From positions 124,001-188,000 of the forward strand of contig CAWZYM010000028.1 in assembly GCA_963966185.1 (NCBI GenBank): a DNA stretch of 64,000 nt, written 5' to 3'. The notes under the pieces were generated by a model. The model was not told the origin of the DNA. It saw only the letters and a list, made by a program, of their open reading frames with translations, and searched no databases. Made by a program: the position numbers and the translations under genes. This document shows, one piece after another, positions 1 to 13,291 of the stretch (position 1 is its first letter; each line of letters starts with the position of its first letter). Source of the stretch: Rhabditoides inermis (Eukaryota; Nematoda; Chromadorea; Rhabditida; Rhabditidae).

Positions 1-2172
1 AACAAGCCGAAGGGTGAGTACCAGAATGAACTTCAGTTTTCGTTTTCATATACATTAAATTACCTTATGTATTTGTATTATTCATGGTTTGTTTTCAGAC
101 GCGTTCGAGCAGCTCGAGGACGAGGAGGGTACTCGCCAGGGATTCTGCCACATTCGCATCCAGCAGCGTACAGGAAGGAAGACCATCACCACTGTCCAGG
201 GAGTCGCCCCCGAGTACGACCTCAAGAAGATCGTCCGCTACCTCAAGAAGGTGGGATCGAGTTCGATTGCGTTGTATATTATCAGTTTTCTTTCAATCGA
301 ATTCAGGCTTTGTAAAACGCTTCAGTGATTATTGGAGTGCTGTGTGTGGTTGCAGTGATGTCTCGTCTTCGCGTGCTCTCGCTGCTCGTCTTCCGACTCA
401 CGGCGATCTTCCTCGTGCGCACGTGGTTCGCGCCCGACGAACACTTCCAAGCGATCGAGCCCGCACACAAGCTCGTCTATGGCAGCGGAGAGCTAACGTG
501 GGAGTGGCGCACTGGACTGCGCAGCTACCTCCACCCCGCCCTCGTCGCCGTGCCTTATTACCTGCTTCAGCTACTGGGCCTGGACTCGCAGTGGGCAGTA
601 GCTTTTGTTCCGAGGGCTCTCCATGCTATCATTTTCGCGTTCGGAGATGACGCGTTCTGCCGGTTGAGCGAGCGTCTGCTTGATCCGCGAGCTGCAAGAT
701 GGGCGCAGATGTGCTACCTGTCCAACTGGTTCGTCTTCTACTGCAGTTCTCGCACGCTCGCTAACTCATTGGAGACGGCACTGATGCTGATCGCGATGAC
801 GCGCTACCCCTGGAGCGGCGGCTCAACTCGTTCGGGCTACGTGCCTATCGCGGTAGCCTCCATCTTCATCCGACCCACCGCCGCTCTTGTGTGGCTCGTG
901 CTCGGCGCGGCTCACGCGATGGAGTGTCTAAAGAAAGGAGCGGGATGTCTCGCACGTCTGTTATTTGGAGTAACTGTGTCTGCTTCGCTCACAGTCGCGG
1001 CTATCCTGACTCTCGATTACATGTTCTACGGCCGATTCGTGTTTGCGCTGTGGACTTTCCTCGAGTTCAACGTTCTATCAGGCCAGAGCGCGCTGTTCGG
1101 AGTGCATCCGTGGTGGTGGTACCTGGGAGACGGGCTGCCGAGTGTACTCGGTCCGCAGGTGGTATGCTTGCTGTTCCTGTTCCGGCATCGTCCTCGCCAG
1201 CTGATTGTTCTCTCTGTCGCAGTGTTCTACGTGTTCGTTCACTCGTGCCTCGGCCACAAGGAGCATCGCTTCCTCCTACCCGTCGTCCCCATCCTCGCCC
1301 TGCTGATCGGAGAGGCGAGTGGGCACAGCACGTGGCTGCGAAGGCTCATCAAGTGGAGCGTGCCTCTCTCGGCCGCCGTCGCCCTCTACACTGGCCTCCT
1401 GCACCAGGCCGGGCCATACGCTGCTGCCAATGCCATGATTGAGGGAGGAGGGCGGAGTGGCATCGCTCTCATGCCGTGCTACAGCCTTCCCGGAGAGGCG
1501 TTCTTCCATGGAGAGATGCGGCTGCGGCAGTTGGACTGCAGTCCGGGCAGCGGAGAGATGGACGAGGCGGATGTGTTCCACGACGACCCGGACGCGTTCG
1601 TAGAGGGTCTGCTGAAGAAGGGAGAGATGGATGTGGACTATGTGCTGGCATACGAGAAGACGTGGCACAGAGTGGAGAGAACTCTGCGTGAGAGGAAAGT
1701 GTGGAGGAAAGTCTTCCATGCGCATTTCCCTGTCAGCAGCCGTCAGGATCACTATATTGTTATCGCTAGGAGGCTATGATATTGATTATTTTGTTGTGTT
1801 CTAATGTTCTGGGTGTTGTTAAATGTATTATGTCAATGTTTGATTACTTGTATGCGTTCGCTTTAGATTTTAATTACGTGTTGTGTATTTGAGAGATAAA
1901 TTTTTGTGCCCGAACTTGAGTATATTTATATATGGGGTAAGGGTGAGCAGAATGAATTTTCTGTTTTTACCTAAAAAAATTTAGGAGTACAACTGCAACG
2001 GCACTATTGTTGAGCACCCCGAGTATGGAGAGGTTATCCAGCTGACTGGAGATCAGAGGGCGCACATCAAGGAGTTCCTTTGCAAGGTACGCCGACTTCT
2101 CTCACTCACTCACTCATATCTTTCTAGGTCGGTATTGTGAAGGAGGAGAACTGCAAGATCCACGGATTCTGA
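1..2172 (+). CDS. eif-1: Translation initiation factor eIF1 (SUI1 family), 3' part
   Basis: Exons read are 1-13 (cut by the window edge), 99-250, 1985-2086 and 2128-2172, in phase, with TGA at 2170-2172. They encode the C-terminal ~103 residues of eIF1, the small factor that binds the 40S subunit near the P site and enforces AUG selection during scanning. Visible hallmarks are the basic RIQQRTGRKT stretch and TTVQG, then the conserved CNGTIVEHPEYGEVIQLTGDQR-like block split across the 1985-2086 exon, and the short C-terminal tail ending in HGF. Length and motifs match the family end to end apart from the missing N-terminus. The 1,734-bp intron between the second and third exons is very long next to its neighbours because it contains a whole other gene (PIG-B, same strand). 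The last intron is 41 nt. Confidence 0.95.
351..357 (+). promoter_or_regulatory. Likely trans-splice acceptor of nested PIG-B
   Basis: TGCAG ends at 355, two bases before the PIG-B ATG, inside the eIF1 intron. In nematodes an acceptor immediately 5' of a start codon with no matching donor usually marks spliced-leader addition. Inference from position only. Confidence 0.45.
358..1779 (+). CDS. PIGB: GPI mannosyltransferase 3 (PIG-B/Gpi10, GT22), nested and intronless
   Basis: A single uninterrupted 473-residue frame. The ATG at 358 is preferred over the in-frame ATG at 325 because an acceptor-like TTGCAG ends at 355 and the conserved N-terminus starts just after. PIG-B is an ER multi-pass enzyme that adds the third mannose of the GPI anchor core from dolichol-phosphate-mannose. 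Evidence: the N-terminal block RTWFAPDEHFQ followed by LTWEWR and GLRSYLHP, many hydrophobic segments, and the GT22 signature HKEHRF (about residue 300, bases 1255-1272). Length is a little under that of animal orthologues. It lies wholly inside an eIF1 intron on the same strand, so its mRNA must come from trans-splicing of the shared transcript or from its own promoter. It is the only long intronless gene in an otherwise intron-dense window, which would fit a retroposed origin. Confidence 0.92.
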   Translation: MSRLRVLSLLVFRLTAIFLVRTWFAPDEHFQAIEPAHKLVYGSGELTWEWRTGLRSYLHPALVAVPYYLLQLLGLDSQWAVAFVPRALHAIIFAFGDDAFCRLSERLLDPRAARWAQMCYLSNWFVFYCSSRTLANSLETALMLIAMTRYPWSGGSTRSGYVPIAVASIFIRPTAALVWLVLGAAHAMECLKKGAGCLARLLFGVTVSASLTVAAILTLDYMFYGRFVFALWTFLEFNVLSGQSALFGVHPWWWYLGDGLPSVLGPQVVCLLFLFRHRPRQLIVLSVAVFYVFVHSCLGHKEHRFLLPVVPILALLIGEASGHSTWLRRLIKWSVPLSAAVALYTGLLHQAGPYAAANAMIEGGGRSGIALMPCYSLPGEAFFHGEMRLRQLDCSPGSGEMDEADVFHDDPDAFVEGLLKKGEMDVDYVLAYEKTWHRVERTLRERKVWRKVFHAHFPVSSRQDHYIVIARRL

Positions 2173-3248
2173 TCTATCTCACTGCCGTCCGATTCCCTAT
2201 TTCTGTTGTTGTTGACCCGTTGAACTTGGCTTTCTCTTTCCATATGATGATGTTCACCATTTGAATATATTTTCACGTTTATGTGAAAAGAATACATGAA
2301 TTTTGATAACGAGCATATTTTCTTGCGGTACAGAGTAAAATTACAGGCCATCGTTTACATCTCTCCCTGTCTGTACATATGGCCAGGCAGTGTCGTATTA
2401 CGTTGTTCTCGTGTTATGAATAATCCACGAATCCTCTAGTCTTCTATTCGTGAGAAAATGTTCTCTCATGTGGGCTCGAGTGTTCGCTGTTTGTTTGTTC
2501 ATTAGCCTGCGGGCAGAGAGCACTATTAGCCGATAAGCTGATCGATACTTTCATCAATCAATGAAGTGAACTCCCTAATAAACTGTATCGTGAAGGCCGG
2601 TGAGTGAGCGGAAGTCTCCTTGCTTCCACATCAATCAGTATCACAGCCCGCGCTCGTTTTCTGGCGGGTGATTTGCGCGATTTGTCTAATCGCTTTCGTC
2701 TTTCGAGCGAGTGGTGTGTGATGAGATGAATGCCGAGAATGAACATTTGTCAGAGAAGATGACACTTTGGTCGGCTGCTGGGAACGAACTGTCGAGTTCA
2801 GTGGCATAGAATTGCAGATTGGATGGCTGCCCCGATTGGCTAATGTAATGCGAATCGAGTTTGCTCTCCAAAAATGGGATTGGAAACATTTGAAGGTCAC
2901 GTTTGACGGTCATTTTATCTATACTTTTAATATTCTAACTTGTGTATAGAAAATTAAAATGTGAAACGAAGTTTGTGGTAGTGGTCGGTAGAGGAGAGTG
3001 GAGGCGTTGAATGCTTGTATTCACCTGTGCGGGGCTTGCTTGACCGCGGGGGCGGGGCGCGCGTCCCCACTCTACTCTTCCACACCACTCCCCTCCATGT
3101 GCTAGCTGATTACGTCGTGTTCCCCAGTGCCGCACACACCCCACCCATCCCCTTACACGAGATCCGTGATTTCTCACCACAGATCCGTTCCCCCCACGTC
3201 CCCACGAATACTGTACCCTATTCCACAGTATTCCTATGTCCCAGAGCG
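2173..3248. other. Intergenic region between eIF1 and tensin
   Basis: No convincing exon. It holds the eIF1 3' UTR and the tensin promoter region. The only clear AATAAA (about 2577) is some 400 bp after the eIF1 stop. Open frames here lack splice context or homology. Confidence 0.6.
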
Positions 3249-3906
3249 ATGAGTCTCAAGCTGTGTTTCCGTAGTCAGAAGGGCAAGAAGGTGAGCTATT
3301 TGTGGTTTATGATTCTGTTACTTCTACTTCCAAAACATATGTTGGTTTTGTTCTGGGAAGTCCTCAAGCTGATTGGATTTGATGTGCGCATGTTATGGAA
3401 ACTGGATTGATCGTGAGAGATGGAGGGAGAGAGAGAGAGATAGATATGGACTGATGGTGTCGGTTTGATGTGATGCGTGTCAGGGATGATTGGGATGAAG
3501 TGCCAGCTTGAGAGATTAGAATCCGCTCATGGATTTATTGATTCGATCCAGTTGATTGTAGATTGTGAACACGGGCTTCCGGTGCTTCCGGTCGCTAATA
3601 CACAACCACCCATAGAGAGCTATTTTCACTGTTTGCGCGACAAAAAAGAGCTTCTTCCCCATCTCTCTCCCTCTCTCTATCTCCCCCTCCTCTCTTCTCT
3701 CTCTCGCCCTCCGGCTGGTTCTCTCAATGTGGCAGAGTGTGTCATTGTCAATTGCTCGCTCCTCGAGACTCTCTTCCTCGGACAATCTACACACAGTCTA
3801 ATCCGAGCTCACTGATCGATCGATTGACAAAAATGTGCGAAGCAGAGTGAGAGTAGAGTAGAAGTGTTGTGTTTGTGCTGACTGACTCGTCTTCTTTTGA
3901 CTAGTC

Positions 3907-3967
<61 letters not shown>

Positions 3968-6450
3968 ATTGTGAGTAATCAGTGGGGTAGTTGGAGTAAA
4001 GCAAATAGTTTCTCCCGTCCGAACGTTTCTTCCACGACGATACGTTTCAAGGTCTCGTTTCCCTCTGTCGTGATTCATGAATTGAGGCATAGTAGCAAGC
4101 GGCGGCTGCGCGCGAGACTCAAAGAATCTCTCGCGCCTTCATTTGCATACGGCGAGAGAGTGTGTGTGGGTGAAAGAGTGGAGGGGGAGAGGGCACAGTC
4201 GCATCCCTGAGACAATAGGGAGTAGGCGCAGGTGCGGCGGCGGAGGGACATTGTTCTGGAGTCGTTACCTTGTTACGCGCACATGTTAGGATCCGCGGCG
4301 CCTTATTAGAAACGGGTCACAGAACAGGGGTTATCAAAACTCGTTGAAATGATGTGTGTGATTTCAGAATGGCCGCTACAGCACCTACACAGCAGCGCCC
4401 GTCGCGGATCCCGCAAAGAGGGTACGCTCATTCCTGATCTACCACTGATACCACAGACTGTTTCATACGTCGCGGCCAGGTTTTAGTAAGCATTGGCGCG
4501 AGGCGCGTTCACGGCCGTTTTTATGAACCCCCCGCCACAATCCCGCCATAGCAGAGAAAGGCCGGCGAGATGTGATTTTATGCGCTCTTTCCGCTCGTTT
4601 TTCCCCACGAATGCTGGAACACGAATGGAGAATGAAGGAAACGTGTATATGTACCGGTTATAGAGGGAGGGGCATATGTTCTGGCATTGACAACAGCTGA
4701 TTGGGAGGGAGAGAGGCCGGAGAGAGTATGGGAAAGGGAGAGGCGCAGACGCGAGGCGGTCGCTGTTTCTTCCGGACGCTGCCCCGAGGGTGCCGTTTTG
4801 TGTGGCGGCGCGCGTGAAATCCGAGTATCTCTCTGTCTCTGGTAGTAGCGGGAGAAAGGGAGTGAGAGAGAGAGAGAGAGAGGGGAGAGAGGAGAGAGGG
4901 AGAGGGAAACGAGTGGAGGAAGAGGCTGTGGGGTCATCTCCCAGCGGACTTTTGGTGTAGAGAGATGCTACGCGGACTAGTGTCACTGCGGCGAGAGCAT
5001 TGTTTCTCGGATTCCACGTTTCCATGTTGTTGTTTCAACCTCGCCTGTTCCAGCTCTCGATGCAGCCGGTCGAAGAAGGACTGAGTCTCGTCGAAATCAC
5101 TCCCAGGATATTCGGTGAGTATCAAGTATACCTCTTTTCGCGATTTTGGTGTGTCTGCTTTGAATGAGAGAGTGAAGAGTACCGAACCGATGCACTGCTT
5201 CAGCCCTGATTTCGCCCGCCAATGGCACCGAGTCAGCGTATGCGCAGTCGCTCGAAAGAGCAGCCTCCGAGCTGCGACACAGGTTCCCGCAAGGATGCAA
5301 GGTAGGCACTTTGTCCTTTCCTTCCACTATCCACCATCATACTCATCTCCTGTGCAGGTGTTCAACCTGTCGCAGTGTCGCTCTGACCTGCGAGTCGTCC
5401 TCTCCTCCCCTGTGTGTGGGGTGGAGGAGTGTGGTTGGCCCGCGCCCCTCGCTCCCCCACTCGACAGGCTATGCGCACTATGCAAGCAGGTTACTTATCC
5501 TATACTACTTTCATCACATTTATGCAGACCACATCAGTTTTTTTTGCCACATGAAGAGACCAGCCCCCAGAAAGTGTCATGATGTTACATAATACATAAA
5601 GCGTCTTGTTGATAGAGAGAGAGTGGCTCGTTGAACTGGTCGTTTTAGGTGGAGCAGTGGCTGTCCTCCCAGCCCACTCCAGCTGTGTTCCACTCTCGCT
5701 CCTTCCCCGCAGCCGCGTCCCTTCTCATCGCAGCATTCCTACACTACAACGCCATATGCACCAGGTACGCAAGGTTCTCATACATAAGTAGCAGTCAGTC
5801 TCTTCGAAACTTTCTTCGATACTGACTTCGAAACGTTTTGAAGGGGCTGTTTCGAAGAGACTGACCACACCTATACACATCTTCAAGCTGTACCCTGTAC
5901 ACATGGTAAAACTTACCCGTGAAAACATGATATCTAAATACTTATCAAAATATAGATATATAGATTAACGATCATATATGAAACGAATTGCTTGAGCGAC
6001 TCTAACCTGGAGGAGCGGTTCGCGATGCAGCGCTTCGCGGATCAGTACATGGGAGCACAGGGACAGCCGAGTCACAAACGGTCAGCAGTCCTCATTCCAA
6101 TACCTCATCCATCAACTGTGCTTGTGCATGTGCGCATTGATGATTGCGCACAAAGGCACATGCGCACATGACGTTTTGATTGATCTGGTGTTGTTAGTGG
6201 ATCTCTAAGGGACCAAGACTCTGACGTTTCAAAGACCACCATGTTGCAGGTACGTCTCGTACTTCTCTTCTCTGCTGACGGGGAGAGTGCGTGTGAATCC
6301 CCACGCTGTCCACCTCTCCAGACTGCAGCTGCACAGAATGAGAGAGGGCAGGGTGCACGTCAAGGTAGGCGGCATTTACATTGCCAGTTTATATATGACT
6401 TGTCAGATCTACGAGCGCCTGAAGCCGGTGTGGACCAGCGCCATCGTGTG

Positions 6451-6493
<43 letters not shown>

Positions 6494-7022
6494 CCCTGCG
6501 ATTGATATTGTTTATGTTGCATGTGAGGGGTGAGGGATGCCTTCCGGGAAACACATAGAGGGTGACTTATGGCGGGGTCTAGTCGCATTGGGAGGACTTT
6601 CTCTCTTGTTTCTCTCTCTCTTCGCATATGTCACCCATAGCTTAGTTGCCGCGTGCGCCCATACCGCTCACTTCATATTGCATAGCCTCGTGCATACTTA
6701 CAAAGTAGACTGTTGTGATTCAGGTTCACCAAAGAAAACACCAAGTTCGATATCGATGGCGCTATTCGACTGAGAGGAGACGTGCTCATCAAGTGCTTCG
6801 AGACAAGGTAGAGAGAGAGAGAGAAGATGGGAGGAAAAGAGGGAGAGGGGGGAGAGGTTCTCTCTTTCAGGAACAATGCTCGCCGTGTCGTGTTCACGTG
6901 TCAGCTGAACACCTGTGCCCTCACTCTGACTGGAGAACAGAACATCGTCTTCCACAAGGAGGAGTTGGACGGAATTTTCGCAGGTGAGAGCTCTCTCTCT
7001 CTCTCCCCCCCCTTCCTCCCTC

Positions 7023-7063
<41 letters not shown>

Positions 7064-7706
7064 GTCTCTCTGTTTCTTTGTTTCTTCCTCCTCGATCTCC
7101 CTCTTCCTCTATCCTCTAGGTCCACAGAATTTCCGTACCCGGTGTTTATGCCTCCTAGTCTCGAGGATCTTTCATAATAGCCGCTCTCTCTGCATTCGAT
7201 TACGTTTCTTGTACATAATAGGCATGTATTTTTCTCTCTTCTCTTGTCCTTGTGGGCTGTTCCTGTGCACTCTAACGCTCATTTTTACATTCACTCATTT
7301 CGACATTCATATTCATTGTCAATCTGAAATGAACGCTTCGTCATCTTTCTATGACAATATCAATGTCACTGTTCAGCTATCCAGCAAAGGTACACCGCTT
7401 TGTGATGATGAACAGTGAGGTAATACTATATAACATGTTCAGATCCGTCTTTCGACAACCAGTGTCGGTTGGAGCTGACGTTTTCGCTCGATCAGCCACA
7501 GATCAAACGAAGGGCCTCGCAGGTGAGAGACGTGTCCGAGATGGTATTTTATGATTTGTAAACACGCATTTTGCATTGCGTTTTTTTTTGCGGGGAACTA
7601 TGTAGAAGCGGGAGTGAGAGAGACAGTTTGCCATTCACTGTCTAGCAAGCATGACTAGTTCGTGCTTCACTTGTTTCATCAAAATGGTGAGGAGATAGGA
7701 GAAAGA

Positions 7707-7752
<46 letters not shown>

Positions 7753-8793
7753 GAGATATTCAGATTTCTTCGAAATCTCAATTCGAAGAGCCCGTGAGCC
7801 GTAGCAACAGCTACCAGCACTTTGCTCTCTGTCAAGGCAAGTTGTTTTGGAGATTTTTTTTCATTTGCGGTATATGACCAGTTTATTAATCATATACTAC
7901 TGCGTCTTTTTGGACAAACTACTTGCACGTTCAGCCATATTGTCTAGTTTATGTTTTGTGTACCATAACTGCAGTATGTAGTATGCTGCATATGCGTCAC
8001 TTCCGGTGGTGTCTCTTTTCCCTCCTGATCTCAACACCAGCGGTGGCTCATAGATGTATCTCGCAAATATCTGCCAATCTCCCACCAGGGATGACTCCTC
8101 TCTCTCGCACTCTCTCTGATCCACACACTCTCTCGCTCCCTCCAACTCTCTCGCACACTCCACTGTCTGCGTCATATCTAGCGCCTCTCATTGTTACACC
8201 CTGAGGGGCACACTGGAATGCCGAGCCATATGTACTGCAGTAGTGTCGCGCGTAGCTCTAGTACGAGTGCCCGTACTCTGTCATGGTCCGTTGTCCCTTA
8301 TCCGCATGGTCCCGCATTGCTGGCTCGCTGGCAACTGACCAGTCTCCGAATGTGCCTCGGGGCATCCTGGCTGTCTGTTACACAGTGCGAGTCAGCCGCC
8401 CCCGATGTCTGCGCCTCTCCATCCGCCTTGTCTCTCGTCATTCTCTAGCCCGCGTTGACCCCCTATTGCTATTGAGTGAAGGAGAGAGAGATTCAGTCTC
8501 TTTGCCTCGCATAGTGCTTCTCATCAATGCTATTCTCTCACGTTTTTCCCATTCTATTTTTAGCACGATACTGTCCCCAGTACAGTTTACATAGCGTGTA
8601 TGATTTTTACAGTACGATTTTCCAAACTACAGTTCAAATGTGCGTGTTTTAGACGACTCGTCTGTGTCGTCGGCTGGCCCCTCGAAGGCCGACGAGTACG
8701 CGGCGATCCGACCAAAGGCCGACCGCCTCGCCACCGAGGTGCAGGTCCACAACGGTACGGGACCATCACCCCCCTCTCTCCCCCCCCTCTCTC

Positions 8794-8826
<33 letters not shown>

Positions 8827-10461
8827 ACCTCCTCCCTCAGAACCGACAGTGCCATCGGAGACGTCTCCCTCCCACACTGCTGGTAGTGACGACAGTGGCA
8901 TAGGAGCAGAGAGAAACAACCAGGTGGGTATTCTATTACTGTATTTAGTTAATAGTTAGTATTGCGTCTTCCACTACACTCTTTGCATCTCTTGCATTCC
9001 GATGAAATGAGATGATTGTGGGATATGATGAATCGCCTGTGATTATTGATGGTCCAATCAGATCTCTCCTCTCGTTCTTGCATTATTAATTGCCGCGCTC
9101 ATTTTGATATGATTTGTTGCTGTAATTGTATCACTTACATCAATGATTATAGCTTGATTAGTCTAGGTAAAACAGAAAGTTGCAAAAGCCCGCTATTCAT
9201 TCGCAGTCATATTTCAATCCGAGTGCCAGAGGCGATAGGTTCGCCATTTTATGAGAGGACGCGGCAAGAGATGAGAGAGAGAGAGAGAGAGAGAGAGAAG
9301 AGAGAGAAATAGAGAGAGAAGTGAATGGGAAAATAAAAGCGAGGGCGAGGCGGCGAATCAATGATCATACCTCCTGCTACGTGGCAACTACAAACCATCT
9401 CCTGTTCCTAAGCTAGCAATTACTCCCTGTTTTCGTAAACCTCGCGATTCGCAATCATCACAATTAGGGGGACATCACGCTGTCCAAACCAGCAATTGCA
9501 TGTTTAGCATGTAGACACAATAATCAAGTATTCATATAGGCAAATATTAAAAAAAAGCTTATTCAGGCGATGTCTCCCCCCGCCGTTCCCCCGAAACCGC
9601 GCTCCCTATCAGCCATGGCAGAGCCGATACAGGAACAGCCAGAGAGGAGGGGCGTCCTTCCCGCAGCGGTACGCTATCGATCGATTGGTGTGGTTATTGA
9701 TTGATGTGTTCCTCCAGGTGCGCCCTGTCTCGTCCCGTCCTCCCTCTCCCCGTGAAGCACTCGGAAGGGCCACTCCCTCCATCGAACCCGATCTGGTCGG
9801 AAAGGACAGGTGAGAGATAGAATGCGCGAAACATGGAGGCATAATTTGTTTGTTCCAGATACGACAAGGCGTCCAAGTGTTTCTCGTACGCGCCCACCAA
9901 GGAGCTGGCAGTGGCGTTCGAGAAGCCGCGCAGGCCGAGCGTGCCCCGCATGAGGGTGAGTATCCACGCCCCGCCCATCCACGCCCCGCCCCCTCTCTTG
10001 CAGGACTCGGTCGAATCCCTCAACGTCGACGACAGGGACGCGCACTCGATTCAATCAGGTGAGTGGGGGTTGTGATTGCGGAGACAAATCCAATTTTGTT
10101 GTTATTCCTATCCTTGACCCTGCTAAAAAATCGTAGTGAACGATAGACGAAAAAGTCGATGTTCCGCGTGATTGTGGGAGTTACCTTTACCTGTAGTTTT
10201 GAACCCTAGGTTCTTCAGTTCCCCTACATTCTGTGGAGCTGACGAAGAGAGCAGAATCGCCGAAGTGGGATGAGGAAATCGACAGACAGGTATGATTCTA
10301 CAGTATGATTGGTTCATTGATTGGTTCATTGGTTTCTTCATATTGGTTGGCACTAGCTCTTTTCCCTTATTAATACCTTCCATGCAATTTCTGAGGTCTC
10401 ACCAAGTCAATTGTTGGCGGAGGGTTGAATGGGCGCTTCCCTATGCTCTCTCTCTCTCCCC

Positions 10462-10496
<35 letters not shown>

Positions 10497-10630
10497 CCCT
10501 CTCCCTTTTTGGCCACTGCTCTGTACATACTACGGTGCAATGAAGCGTCGCAAATCTCATAAACAACATTGGCCACTCGATATATACGTATGTGTGTACG
10601 TCTATTGGGGTTTTCATGTACACCCATCTC

Positions 10631-10675
<45 letters not shown>

Positions 10676-10841
10676 AGAGCATATTTGGTATATACTCTGC
10701 AATCTCCTTTGGCGCTTCCGTATGTCCTTATAACGCCCTATGCATTCGTGTTTTTGTTGTCGGTCGCGGAGACTGAATCATTATATTGACGTTCGCCCTT
10801 GCTATGATCGTTCGATTCCTTCAGAACAATCTCTTTCTCTC

Positions 10842-10881
<40 letters not shown>

Positions 10882-11004
10882 ATATCTTCTCACTGTTTTG
10901 ATGACTTCGTGATATGAGGAACGTAGAGAATCCTTGAATGCGTTTTCGAGTGAGAGCGCGTACATATTACAGCGATGGGTAAGCAGTGGCGGCCCGGAGA
11001 GAGA

Positions 11005-11057
<53 letters not shown>

Positions 11058-11267
11058 GTGAGGGTCGCAGTGCAAGATTGGAGAGCGCAAAAAGTGAAAA
11101 AGCGACTTTTGACGTTCACGCAAACCCACAAATCATCTCTAAACGATTTTCGTGAAGACTTACTGATAATTTGTTTATTGCTATTGCTATCGCTATCAGT
11201 GGACGTAGGGTCATCATCGTTCAAAACACGAACATGGTAGATAATATAGCGTGGGAGAGAGGGGGGA

Positions 11268-11311
<44 letters not shown>

Positions 11312-13246
11312 AGATATTCTTGGTGTTCTCCCGTACTCTACCTCATCAGCCATGCAATCTTTCCTTCGCACCCGCATCTTTCCATATTCTCGTCTCACCT
11401 TTGTTTTCGGCACGTCTTCGGCTCTCTCTCCGAGTTTTGACTGCATTTGTCAACATCTTGCGTCAATCGTCCTTCTCTCTCTTCCCCCTTTGATTCATCT
11501 CCCTTTCGTTTCTCACACGTGCGTGATGCAAATTGAATGAAAAACGAGGCGCTTCGCTGGGACAATTGCAATGTCGCACTGTCGTCTCCCCCTTCCTTTC
11601 ATCTCTCATACCGCCACTCTTGCTGCGCTCTCTAAATTCCTATCTGAGTCACTATCACGAAATCGTCTTCATAAATTTCGCGAGATCAGGACGGTAGTCC
11701 GCGTTCGTGTTGATTCTATGCTCTATGCGTAATATCATATCACTATGACTTTGGAGTAGCATTGCCTTTGATCACCTTACACGTTGGAGGTGTGACATGT
11801 AAAAAGATTCCTTGTACCAAGTGTTCTTGTATTTGTATGCCCACTGTCTCTAGATGTCGGAGTGGTCGATGCCAGTGTCGGCCCCCCGCCCGCCCCCCCG
11901 TCGGATGCCCGACAGGAGCCAGTCTGTCATGGCAGCCCCATACAGAGGAGACGACGAGGAGGAGAGACCCATGGTACGCGGTCAACATTCACATTCTGAT
12001 TCTGCATCGTAAATTTGGGACTCTGTATCGCAAAGTCTCTGTGAATTAGATTACGTATAGCTCAAACAGTTGATGTTGATTTGATTTGGTTTGTTTGTGT
12101 TTGATGTGGTTGTTTCTAGGTCATGGAACAGGCGAGGCGCGCCGTGGCCACGCCCACTAGGGAGATGGGAACGCTCAGGTGAGGGACCACTCTCTCCCTC
12201 TCTCTCCCCCTCCTCTCTCTCCCCCATCCTCCTCCTTCCAGAAAGGCGAACGAGGGCCGCCGCTATGGCAGCTATCGCACCCTCAACGAAAACAATTTCA
12301 AGTGAGTCGCCAGGTTTCTCCTTTTTTTATACGTCTCGGTGCAACTCCTTTGCCGAGAACCTCACAGTGCATGGCATGATCCCGCTCATTATCGATTGAT
12401 TGCCCGATTATCGATTGATTAACGCATGTAGGGACGAATTGGATGAGCTTCTCGACCCTTCCTTCTACTTTTCCGCGCCCAAGAGCGAGATCCTCCCCCG
12501 CAAGCAGATGGACTATGGACGAACGTACGCACGGTTATCGATTGATTTATCGATTGTCATCCGCAACGATTACCCTATTCACAACTTGCATCGTGTTCCA
12601 TATATTTGAATGTCATTTAAATACTGTGAAGAGCGTTGAAGTGAACTAGTTGTTTGAGGGAGGAGGAGCGTCCGAGCCGCACGAATACAATCGACTCTTT
12701 CCGAGACAGAAACTGCCGGTCCGCAGCCCCTAGCAGGTTCGCTTTGTTGTCATACTCCATACCGTTCAAGTTGAAAGAATTTGTATCACGCGTTGACTGT
12801 GCCATATTTGCCTCCGCGTTTCTCGATCTGGTTTTCTTGAATAATGCGCGGGTGGCCCCCAGCACCCACGTTTGAGTGATCAAACATGGGTTAGGGAAGC
12901 AGGGGGGGATAGAGAGAGAGAACCGAGAGACTTTTACAGCGACCGCAAAATGTACGAGTACAACGCGCTGGACGATGCCAAGGACCCCGACGACTGGCTC
13001 AACAACAAGCTCAAGGTGGGCGGAGCTGAGAGGGGCGGGGCTTGAGTTTGCATGTTCAGAAGCTCGGCGGCAAGCGACAGTTCGATCCGGAGGTGGTTCG
13101 TCGTCGCACACAAGAGAAGATGCTGCTGGAAGTATGTGAAATATATACACTTTCACTGTTTCACATTCTCACCACTCTGTTTAGGAGCTCAAAAACGCGC
13201 ACAATACCGCGGTGAAACAGAGGCCGACGGAGAATGGATTCGACGG

Positions 13247-13291
<45 letters not shown>

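Noticed and set aside
10429..11493. Open frames of Ser-Leu or Arg-Glu repeats
   Set aside because: Products of GA/CT dinucleotide repeats inside a tensin intron.
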